Program-made: the position numbers and the translations under genes
NCBI GenBank assembly: GCA_016785225.1
Contig: JAFBJZ010000616.1
Location: forward strand, 1,488,001 to 1,552,000
Reading direction: 5' to 3'
Source of the DNA: Psettodes erumei
Taxonomy: Eukaryota > Chordata > Actinopteri > Pleuronectiformes > Psettodidae
DNA: 64,000 nucleotides
Notes under the pieces: generated by a model
Told to the model about the DNA's origin: nothing
Databases searched by the model: none
The model's input: the letters and a program-made list of their open reading frames with translations, nothing else
Shown: positions 11,901-23,900 of the stretch, in pieces
How the letters are laid out: each line of letters begins with the position of its first letter
Position numbering within the stretch: the first letter of the stretch is position 1

Positions 11901-14900
11901 CAAATTACAATGATTTCACAAATGAGGAGGTAGATAAATTGACTTTAGATGGGTTTACACGCCGCCACATCTCTGGTTATAGTAGAAATCACTTTGTCAA
12001 GATGGAATTTAGCTCCTCAATTATGACTTCAATTTCTGCAACTAATATCCATGATTGTATGTCTCATGTAATCAGATCACAGCTCATTGATTAGATGGAG
12101 TAAAGGGCAGCTAGATTTATAATCAACTAAACTTACTGTGTAATTAGCTTTTTCCACAAAAATATAAGTTTCTTTCTCTGCGGCTTGGCAAGAAACCAAA
12201 GAACTGTCCATAATTTGTTGCTGTTGTTTTTTTGTGGACCTATCTTGGCGTCTTTTATTTACTGCCACTCTCTCTCCTCCTCCAACCTCTGCACTTGTTA
12301 TGGGGGTATGAGCAGATCCCTTTGTGCCAACTGCTATCTTAGGTGAGACACATTTTCTTTTCCTATTGCTGTTGATTATTTCTTATTATCTCAGTGTTAA
12401 AGACAAATGGCGGTACATTACATTCGTAAAGATGGCTGTTTGAAGACTTAACTGTGAGGAAAAAAAAAAGCACAGACTTTTTTTTCCCATTTTTGGTTTG
12501 GTTGGCTCTTTTACTAAAGATGGCTTCCTCACCTCCATACCTGCCTGCTGCTTCTCCCCCTTTCCTCCTTTACACCTCCTCTTCCTCCCCCCCTCCCCAC
12601 TTCCTCTCCCTCCCCCGTCAGACAAGGGGCTCTCCTGGGCTGAAGCTGGCTTCACTCCATCCCATCCGCATTGCGTGTCGTGCGTGTGATGTCACATACG
12701 TGTTTGACCTCTCATATGCATGGACAGACATGTGGACTGGATGTGGGGGGAGTGTCTAAGGGGGGCACGGTGGGCGTGGGTGGGTTGGGGTGGGGTGCAG
12801 GGGGGCAGTTTTTTCCCACCGTGAAGGCTACAGTGTTCTGAAGCCATAGCAGAAGGAGACAGAAAAGTGGTCTCTCTTAGCCGCCCCCCCTCACCAAAAC
12901 TTTCAAAAACGGGTTGCGTTCGATGTGAACACGTAAAGTCGAGCATTAGCTGTGCTGCCCTCCTATCCCTCCCCTCTCTCCTCACTACGCATTTAACTCC
13001 CCTCCCTCCCTCCACAACAACAACCTTTTCTATTATTCTTTTTAATGTCGCTCCCCCTGCCTTTGGCTAACTGCTAGTGACCTACTTGTTTTTGTTTTGG
13101 TTTTGCCAGTGTTTATCTGTCTGGTTCTGTGATAAAATAGAATAATATAACGCATTCCGTTCTTCCGCTAATTATTAGCGGCCTTTGTCAAGTATGCAGA
13201 GCAGCCCATAGTGCAGCGTCTTACAGGCGCAGATGCTCTCCTACCGGCGGAGCATATCGTGTAGCTACTAAGTGGGGCACTACAAGCGTAATAATTTAAT
13301 ACTCAAGGCCAAGAAGAAAAGACGCAAATAAGCCACTCTGCTCCAGCTTCACCACGAGCAGCCGCGTTTTTAAGTACACAACTCACAGTTAGGGCGTATT
13401 TTTTTTCACATTTAGTGCAACTCCAAACAGGGTCTTTCATCATCGCCGCTGTGACAGCTGCTTATGTTAGTTCCACATCTAATAAAGCATGAAACAATTA
13501 ACATGAAATTACGGCAGCCGGAAAAGGTTACGCGCTCTCAGTTGTGACACGTTCAGTCATGGCGTTGTCTCATCAGTTGAGGTTAATGATCAAAACTGAT
13601 TAGATCATAGAGGATTGGTAGTGTGTTTGATGTCATTGCACATTCTTTTTTTTAGTAAAAAAAAAAGTTATAAATACAGGTGTAACCACTAGCACATGCA
13701 AATATAATTATAGCAATTAGAGAAAGAAATTCAAAATGTCAGAATACTCAGAAAATAATTGGCATCATTATAATGTGCAAGTTACAGATGTGAACAATTA
13801 CAGCTTGTTCCGAAGACAACCAGTATTTCACCATTATTTTCTCCCTTGGAATCCATGACTTCCTTGTTTTGTTCTTTTAATTTTTCTTTTGCACTGTTGA
13901 AATTGCCCCATCCATCCACTCAACACCCACCCCCCCTTGACTAGGCTTTCTACTTAGGTAGTTTGGACTGAGCAGGCATGTGATCTTGCCCTGTAGCGTA
14001 GCTCTAAAACAGTCTACTGTAACAGGTTCTCATGCTGTATTGTTGCTTATCCCCTCTCTCCTCTCTCTTCTCCTCTCTTTCTCTTTACTCACGTAACCTC
14101 TTATGTATCTGCTATCTAAAAAGTGCCCATTAATGGTAAGTTTTCCCAAGTGGGCCCTGGGTTGGGGGAAGGAGGTGGTGTTTACTCAGAGAGCAGGCCG
14201 ACAGTGAGAGGCTGCTTCTGACATGGACATTACGACATCTATTTGCATGACCAGTGGACATGTTAGCATTTCACCACCCTCCGCACCGTGCCACCAAGCC
14301 ACCATTAGCCTAGCATGGTCAAACGTACGTACAGTGCCCCATGGCAGCATCACCCCATGCATTTTCCTCCCATCTCCGCTCCCCTCCTGGGTTGGTCTTT
14401 TTCTTTCTTCTTAGGTTTTTTTTTTTTTTTTTTCGGGGAAGGACGGGTGGCGGGGGTTGACTCGCTGTGTCTGTGTGATGCTTCCGACGGTGCCTTGCTG
14501 CAACATGCTCACTGTGGCCCACCGCACCCCCCCTCATATCCTCCTCCATGTTTCTGGACACCCTCCATCGTCCGCTGGCTCCCCCACAGCATCTGTGCCT
14601 CATGTTTGCCACTGAGTGGATTACAGTATGGAAGAGCTGGAATGGACTCTGACTCCCAATATGAGCTGTAGCCCAAACCTGCATACTGTACTGCCAGTGA
14701 AAAAAAAGTAAACTTGTTGTCTTACAGCATCTTCATATGGAATTTGTCTGATCTACTGTTTCTTGCAGTTGAGGGCCACTGATGCATTTTATTCTGACAG
14801 TAGCCATATTTGATGCTCCAGTTTAAGTGCTTTATTTAAAGAGCCTCGTAGTTTAATGGCTATAGGCTGTTGTGCAGCACAGTAAGCCTATGATACTGAA

Positions 14901-17900
14901 GATTTTCCAGCCGCACACTGAGACAGATGGACCTGAACCTTCTCACCACATGACTCATCCTATTACTCAATGATGTTGTGTTGTTATGACCATCCATAAC
15001 AAACAGATTACTAGCTGAGAGTTGTTTGTCAATCTGGAGGGTGGTGACATAATGCTCCACAGTAAATGAGATAATGTGCCATCTGTTAATGGGAACAATT
15101 GCAAGTGATATATGAACTGGCAGGTGATCGCCAACACCTCGAGAACTCATTTCAGTTTCATGTGACACTGAAGTCATAAAGTACCAACTGACATTTACTG
15201 CTTCAAGCGTTATGTCACCCATATGTGTCTTATAACAGTCTCCTAATAAGCCACGTGAGGTCAGCGCCTGTGCCTTTCCATTCTGACCCACCCTGCCCCA
15301 TGTCCCTGTGTCTGTGTCCCGCAGATGAGAGCCAGAACATGGGCAGCGACACCAGCAGCCTGGTGCAGTCCCACACCCACTCCCTGAGGAAGCGCGAGCC
15401 GGTCGACGTGCCGTACCAGACGGCCCAGCTGCACCCGGCGATCCGCGTGGCCGACCTCCTGCAGCACATCACCCAGATGAAGTGCGCCGAGGGCTACGGC
15501 TTCAAGGAGGAGTACGAGGTAGGACGCAACCCAGTCGTCACACCCCCTCCCCCAGTGTCAAAGTTGCAAACACAGATAAAGTCTGGTGGTTGACTTGTAA
15601 CATCTCCATGGAGATTCTTGAGAGGAAGTGTTTCTAAGTCAAAGACCAGGCTTCATCTGTGCTCCTCTCTCTGTATCTGTCTGTCTCTCTTTCTGTCTGT
15701 CTCTCCCTCTGTTTTGCACCACACAGCAGAACTGTTCCTCCCCAGATGCACTTTTATGATAAATTGTTAATGTACCCCCGTCTCAGTGTGTTTACAGTGT
15801 GATTCGTTTTGTTGTTCATCTGTTCCGTGTCGTTTGCAGCGACATTTGTTTGTGCATTTTCACGTACCTGTGTGTGTGTGTGCTAGTGTCAAATGCTGTT
15901 GCCCCAGTTCCTCCTGGAAAGCTCATCTATAGACCATTTTGAAATGCCAAAACACCCTCCCCCTTCCAAAAAGGTGTACGGAACAGCTAACTGTGTGTTT
16001 GGTGTGTCCCCTCCTTTATCCGAGTCTGGTCCAAATAGGCGCCAGTGACGGCAGCCCGCTGCTCTCTTTAAGACTGTTGTCACACAACAGCATCCTTAAT
16101 CTGACACCATGCCTCTCGCTGACACCAAAACAAAAGATTTTCCACCCCAGAAGAGCATCACTCTCATTTCCTCTCATTAGTGGGTGGGGGGGTGGCTGGC
16201 AGCGCTTGGCGGCGCTCCAGCCTCCTCGCCATCCCTCAGCACTACACCCAGCAGCCTCGACTCTCCCTGACACCAGGTTGTAGTAGTAGTTTCAAGATAT
16301 ACTTTTTTTTAAATCCTTCTGTTCTTTATCGCTACCTCTTCAGTCTTTCTATCTCACATCTCACTGGCTCTTCCCAGATGGCAGTACCACTTTTTAAAGA
16401 TCACATCTTCTGTCTTTCTTTGTCATCTTTCCCCATTTCTCGGTTTCACTTATACATCACATCTTTCTCCGTCCTTTCAATTTATATCCTTTGCCTCTTA
16501 TGTGCTCTCCTTTTTCTCTGTTGTTTATAACTTCCTCACCTACATCTCCTGCATGCCTCCCGTGCTCCCCGTCTCCCTCCCTGCTTGCATCTGCTATGTG
16601 TGGGCCAGATTTATCAGTAATTAACTCCACGCTTCCCCCTCATGGCTGCGGAATTAAATAATGCAGCCTCCCATTGCTACCTGCAGCATCAGATCATTGA
16701 AGGGCTGGAGCGCTCTGGGCTGCCCTCTGGGCCTAATCCATTATGGATAAAGGTGTTTGGGGTTCACGCGGCCTGCATTGCACGGGCACATAACAGTCAA
16801 TCAGGAGGAAACAATGCCGCAACAAACGATTGGCCCCCGTCCCCTCGCCCTGCTGTCACCTAGCTGTCCGCAGCCTGTTGCCCGTGGGCTGCTTGAAATG
16901 TGCAGCGGAGCTTATTCTCTCTCAGCCCGGGCGATTCATTTGTATGTTATGTTCCGCTGCTGTCTTCTCTACATCAATCTGTCTTAAGGTTAATGCCCTT
17001 TTTAATCGTTCATCATTGATTATAAGATTGGAGCCTAGTGCACCTCTAAACCTGTTGACTTACACTGTACTATATCTCTCTCTGACCCATGCTTCTTGTT
17101 ATTCTGTACGTTAACTTTGGATCAGATAAACGAGGTAAGCCAATACTTTTGGTTATTTGTCAGTTTTATTTAGGACTTGTAGAATCAAATGTATCACAAA
17201 GCTGACAGATTGATGGCGCTTGTTGGCTGTCTTTCAGGCCCTGTGGGATTCAAACATCTCACATGCACAATCTAATCTGAAAAGGGCATTTACCAACAGA
17301 AGCTATGCAAAGTTACCAAACCATGTGACCAGTGTAAGGTGATGCAATGAGTCAAACAGACATTTTTCTTTTTAACTTTTGTCCTGTCAAGTACTGAGAA
17401 TGTCACTGTGAAATTAATACAGTTAATCAGGAGCTGTGAGATCCATAAATGATCCACAACTTGATTTAAATGTTGCTTTACAAAGCTTTTCAAATGCACA
17501 CTCACTACCAATACAGCTGGAAGAACTCAGAAGGTAGTCGTCTGACAAAATTAAATGATTTTCAAGCCTTTTCTCTAGTCTGTAGATTTTTAAGCCTTTT
17601 CCCTAGTCTCTATACTACAGTTGTTAATTACAAATGGAGGTGTGGGTCAAAGTTAAAGACTGACCAATAAATGATATGATGGGTAACTCAAACGCACCAT
17701 GAAAAAGGCAGTTTGCATTAAAAAAAAAACTTGTGGTGCAAACTTTGCAAAAGCTTTATGAAGCCGTGCTTGATATGAACTGGAACTAAAGCTATTTTGC
17801 ATGTGTGAGTTGTTGTGCACGTTGACACATGGTTTGAGTCAGCAAACAGGAGGCAGAGAACTGCATCAGAACGTGGTGTGTTGCCCATGTGTTTCACCTG

Positions 17901-20900
17901 TTTTCAGCTTGTCTTTCTGTGTCAGTTTGATGAGCCTCCTTTTCTCACGCAGCAGACGATCCTTCAGTTCAGCAACAACTGCACATCTTTGTGTTGCCAT
18001 TATTATTCTTTATTTATTTATCGACTTCGCTGTCGTGTGTGCGTCAGGTGCTCCGTTGGCGCCTTATGTAGGCTTTCCCATCGTGGTTGTATTCAGAGGA
18101 AGTACTGTGTTTTCCACTTACAGCAAGTGGTTACGGACAAACTGTGCTGAGACCGGAGTACAGCAGGGAGCCTGTAATTAAAAAAACATGCTAAGCTGGA
18201 TGTGGGCCAATGGGAATAATTTGAGAATGATGAAACACAACTTGCAGATGGACCGCTGTAGAATACACCACAGACCTACAAAAACAGTTTTTACATGTGG
18301 AGCCGTCCTTTGTTTTTCCAGCACCCTCTCGTTTAGCTAATTACTGCCCAGTGTTGATGTATAGCCTTTAAAATTTAAAACCTTCATATCATGTCTATAT
18401 GTTTGGACACAAGCTACTTTATCACCATAATTAAGTTTTTTCCTGAATTCAGGAGGTAAGAGACCCTGGCATCTAAGACAAGACAGGGTCACTCAGTTTA
18501 AGAGAGAGCGATTATAAAGTTGCCAGGTAACGCCTTTCGGGCTTGAAGGTGATTCGTCTCCAGATGCTTAATATTAGACCCGTATCCTTCAGAGTGACAG
18601 AGAGAACGACATTGGCCTGTGCATTTGCTCAGGACGTACTGCCACGGGAGGAGAGGCTTATACAATCTGTCTCTGAGACATGCCTCCGTCTTCTCTGGAA
18701 GGATGGGACATATTTTTAGCATATTAAAGCTGTTTCTCAGCAAAATCACTAATCCTTAGGACTTAATACAGGAATATGTCCTTGTGTGGCTTCTGAAAGG
18801 CCTTTATTTGCTAGACAAATGGCCTGCTTCCTGCCATGGCGGCGAGATGAATGAAACCATCAAGACCTAGAGCAGTGATGATTGAAGACGGCCCGTCCAG
18901 CTCTCTCAGACTGGCTAACCACAACGAAACAGCTCTCTGAACAGTCTGTTCAACCTTCGAGAAATGCTCCCAGATCTTTCTTTGTGGATGCTCTGCATGC
19001 TAATGCATCAACCGACTTTTTAAATGTGCATTAATTATCAGAAAGCCAGAACAATAGTGTGTTTTTGTCCAGACTAGTCTGCTTGGAGCCAACCCCGCCC
19101 GCTCCTTGCCGAACAGCGGTGGACTGGCAGTGGAGATGTATTTTCATAATTTGGCTTAATTGTGCCTGGTGTGCCATCAGAATGGAAATCTCCCCAGCGA
19201 GAGATGATAAATATTTCATGAGGGTAATCTGAGCAGAGCAGTTTTGATCTGCAGACGATGAGCTGGCTTTATTTTTCCCCGCGACGAGCTGATTGAGTCC
19301 TTCAGATGAGGCAGACTGACAGCCGCCGCCGCAGCTCCGCCCCAGCAGAGCGGCGCAGGGGGGGGAAAGGTTCGAGCGTGACTCCCGCCGCCTCCGCCCT
19401 AATGGCGCTCACTGTTTGACACAAGCTTCCCGGGATCCACCATCCTCCCAGCATCTCATGTCTAATAATGATGTGAATATATCTCTCTGTGTCTTCCTTT
19501 TTGTTGCAATGTTCCCCTTCCTCTTTTTTTGAGAGAGAACTTAAAGAGGAAGACTGTGTTCTTTAGCCTGGTTATCATTTACAGTGCTCACACATGACAC
19601 CGTATTTCATCTCCCCCCTCTCTGTTCTGTGTTTTCTCTCTTTTCAGAGCTTTTTTGAAGGACAGTCAGCGCCATGGGACTCTGCCAAGAAGGATGAGAA
19701 CCGCATGAAGAACCGATATGGGAATATTATTGCATGTGTGTACAAAGCACCTCCTCAGCACTCATGAATTTTTGTATGCCGCTCCTATTCTTCCGGCTGA
19801 TTTATTGGCCAGTCTTGTGACTCTGGATAACTATAAGCTGCTCAAACAGAGTTTTTATTATCAGCCAACAAGAGCAGCTTTGACCTTTCCAATCTACTTT
19901 TATATTCATCTTCCTGCGGTGTCTCTACGGCTATGAGTAATAAGCCGTGCAGCATATGGCACGTAGCATGTTGCCTCAGCCGTGTTTATAAAAATGTAAA
20001 ATTTGATTTTGATACGAATTCATGTTACTATCCAAACTTGATGCTAATTTGCTGACTAACGCTGATTGGAAATGTCATTTTAGCCCTCCTTCACCTTAAA
20101 TCACCGCTGACGCTATAAAACCTTGAAGGTCAGCTTTGGTGATCGTCATTGACTTTAACGGTATACTACTTGACTGTAGAATCAGAATCGGCTTGAGCAG
20201 TTGACAGCAGCATCAGTGGGTGCACGCTCTCATCTCCACTTTTAATTGCACCACAGTGTAATGCCAGACTGGTCATTCTTCCAATCGTCCACCACCATGT
20301 TTTTACTGTCCGTCCCTCTGTCCCTCTCCCCTCCTTTCTTCTGCTGATGCCCTTGTTAATATGATTAATTCAGTGCTGCTTTCTTCCTCTGCCTCTCTTC
20401 CAGATGATCACTCCCGTGTCAGGCTGCAGGCCCTGGAGGGGGAACAGAGCTCCGATTACATTAATGCAAATTACGTTGATGTAAGTACACACACCAACTG
20501 CGCCACCAATGCAAAGGTCACTGCGCTGGTGCCGCCGTCACGGGGAGCCTAAGGGATAAAGCCTCCCCTGCTGCCTGCCCATCACATGCAGACACACACA
20601 CATGGAAACACTCTCATACACATGCACAGTGCTTTTATATATTTATTTATTTATCTATTTTAGAGGGCTGCTGTATCGCTCTATTCATTGGATACATTAA
20701 GAGGAGTAAAGATCAGAGGCTGACAGCACTGGGTGAGAGAAAAGACAAACCAACACACAGGGGGAAACTGAGGTTATAGTTTTGGATTTTGCTTTGAGAG
20801 CCAAAAAATGAAAAGGAAAAAGGGAAACTGGGGAGTTTTATGTTGACTAAACTTGAAACAGGAATAATAGATACACAAAGAGCATCAGCATCACAGAAAC

Positions 20901-23900
20901 AAAGAAATGCACCAGTAGAACAAGTCAAAATCATCGGTATGGCTAATATGATTATTCTGCTGCTTTATTACATCATTCATTTTGAGAACTTAATCGGGTA
21001 AGGTTCAATAACTCCGCATATGTGAAACAACAACAACAAAATAGATATGTGAAACTCTTTTTACTGGCCTTCCACCTCTGTGATTAAGGTTTGGTTAAGT
21101 TTAGTCAAAGGTCCAGTTAAAAGACACCCTACTCACACTATTGCTCATTGTTCACATGATCAGAAGAGTTTTCTGGTAAGGAAAATGTAAAGGTAGGTTA
21201 TTAAACAGCCCGTGTTGTCACTTGTCTGGTGAGGGCAGAGAGAGAGATTGCAGAGCTGCATCAGCATCACTCTGCTTCACATCAGTCTCCTCCACCACAA
21301 AACCTCTTCCGCACAGTAGTGAATCAAACAAGATGCAGCAGTTACTGAGGTTTAGTCACACTTGTTACCACGGGAGAGTACTCACAGCACTGCTTTTACA
21401 TGCACCTAAGTGACTTAGCACACTTCTACAGTAAGTAAAAGTCATTAAAAAGTGGCATGAGACATGCCTCCCGTTGAAGAGAAGATCTGACTCACTTTGC
21501 TCCCACAATATAGAAGCGCCACATCTGACCTGATTTGCTGTTAATGGCGGTGTTGGTAGCAGGATGTGACCAATCGCAGCAGCTCGCTGGCCTCTCTGAG
21601 CAGATGCTTCCACTCCATGTGTAATGGGCTGGTGATGTACCTGACTCCCTAAGTGGTTTTCTGCTCAGGAGAGAACTCTCGCTCCGTCTCCCATCTTCTC
21701 TTCCCCCGCCCCTCTAATGTGGTAATTTGTAATCTCTTGTTACGCCTTCAAACATAAATTCATAATGCAAGGTGTGCCACAGCAAATGCAGGGGGCTTAA
21801 ATTATTTACCTTTCCCACTATTCAGTTTATGGGCCATTATGCTGCGAGGAGCGATGCTGCGGAGGAGACTCGCACAATAGAGAGGGCCCCATTATAAGAT
21901 AAGAATATATGCATATTAAAGAGGGCCCTGATTGAAAAGGATTTCCACCGCTCTGCCAGCTTCATTGGAAAAGTACTTAGTCGAAATGCAGGCAGATGGG
22001 TAATGATGTTTTTGCTCTTCAGAAAGCTTTTTAACCCATCTAAAAGCTTGTCCTGCCCAATAAACTCTTATGTGTAGAGCATTTCCCACAGTGTTTGTTA
22101 TTGTACTCTATTATACTGCAGATTATTTCCAGTCATGTACGAGTAAGCAGAGCCAGTCGGGTATGTTTCTCCTCTCCGCAGCTGATTGAGTATTTTCATA
22201 AGCATTTAGGAAGCAAAGAAACATAGCGTATTGGCTGGCTGTCTGCAGAGTTCTGTTGGTGCGCACATGGGGCACAAAAAGGTTTAGCTGGGTTTGTGTA
22301 CTGTGCAGTATTCTGAAGTCAGAAATCAAGTCACTCACGTGGCTCCAACCCCATCTCCCAAATGCTCATGCTGATCATCTCATTTTTGTCAGCAGATATG
22401 CTTCACAAATAAGATGAAACCATCCAAATGACATCATTTATCAACATGATGAGGAAATCTTTTTGTTTATTTGCTTAACTGGTCATGGCAACTCAAGCAT
22501 AGCATTTTTAATGGCTTTGTTTTGGCAACTCAAAAGCACTTGGTTAAAGGTGGTGCCTTAAACTAGCAATACATTGGACACAGGAAACAAACCTCAGTCT
22601 TGCTCTTTGTACAGCCAATCATCCGTCCTGTGGCTTTTCATGGTGTGCAGACAAGCAGTACCCACATTAAGGCTCTCATGATTTCAGCTGATATTATGCT
22701 TCTTATGCATAGTGCAATAAAATTCCCCCAAAACAACTGACACACAAACCTGCCTTGCAGGTCGGGGGCCTCGGGGCAGTTTACCCTGTTAGTAACCTGG
22801 CCTTACTCCTCTCTCTGACTTTTATTAGAGCAGCGTGAGGACATTTCCAGTGGAGACGATGAGGACAGCACTTACTCTTTGCTCTCTTCTAAATGTATTT
22901 GGCAAAGCAAACAAGTTGTATACAAATTCATTTTCCAGGTGGAGGGGTTGGCACCCCAAAGTGGGCTGCCTAATGATATTCAGACTGAAAATACAAATTC
23001 ATGCCCGCAGGCAAACACATGCTGCATATTTTAGACCCTCACCATCCCACTGTTACTGGAAAGAATTCATGTAAATGATCATTGTAATAAGCAATGCAGC
23101 ACAATACAAAGAGCACAGCACATATTCAATTCCTCTTTAGTAATTTACACATCCCTTGAAACAAAGCCTGTTTAATTAATAATTGTATCCTCAACACTTC
23201 TGCATTTATCTTTCTGTTTAAGGACACACTTATGTATCTAATGCAACATGCTTGTAAATTTAAAAAAAAGCTGCAAGTCCATTTATAGTAACTCTACTCA
23301 CCTGACAGTCACTGTCAGGGCCCTTCCCTTCCTTCTGCCTCTCCCTCTCTAATCCGACGCCATACTGGGCCTCGACTTTACTTGACAGAACATACATGAA
23401 AGCACAAACAAATCTCCTCCTCGGTCCAGAGATAAAGAAGTCATTAAAAATGGAGGACAGTTGAATAGCTGAAGGAGCCCTGTGGATGAGAGAGAGAGCG
23501 AGGAAAATATCCTTTGTGCCTTCCTCCCTTCATTGGAGGAGCGTTAATCACAGTCCAAGTTAAATTGAATATGAGCAAGATAAGCAGAGCAGCAGGGGTG
23601 GGGTGGGGGTGGGTGTGGGTGTGGGGGGGCAATCAAGAGGAGGCAGGGCTGGGGAAGAGCCTTTAAGTCCTAATGTTTTGTTTCCTGCCTCACATCTCTA
23701 GAGAGAAGACAAGGAATTGGACAAATAAAAACTTGAAGGGATTAGAGTAATCCGTGAGACAAGGGGCCTGTTGTGAAGATCAGCGCTGTTAGTTGTATCT
23801 TGGGGATTATCAACACTTTGGCTGCTCACTCCAGAGGTGTGCCGCATATAGCGTGTGTGACGGAGAGTGTTTATGCAGCTCGCATCCGGCGGCATCCATC

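Larger units (their letters stand above)
11628..15324 (+). other. ptprm: ptprm intron region holding two microexons
   Basis: This 3.7-kb interval between constitutive exons contains the two microexons (12316-12342, 14124-14135), a pyrimidine-rich block at about 12540-12620, a dense G-run cluster at 12745-12805 on the transcript strand, and a poly-T run at 14416-14433. The remainder shows no coding signal. Confidence 0.75.

Noticed and set aside
12498..12689. Possible extra exon starting at 12621 after a strong pyrimidine tract and CAG
   Set aside because: In the required phase it reads D-K-G-L-S-W-A-E-A-G and reaches a stop within 25 codons. There is no clear donor and I know of no matching PTPRM sequence. 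More likely a decoy acceptor.
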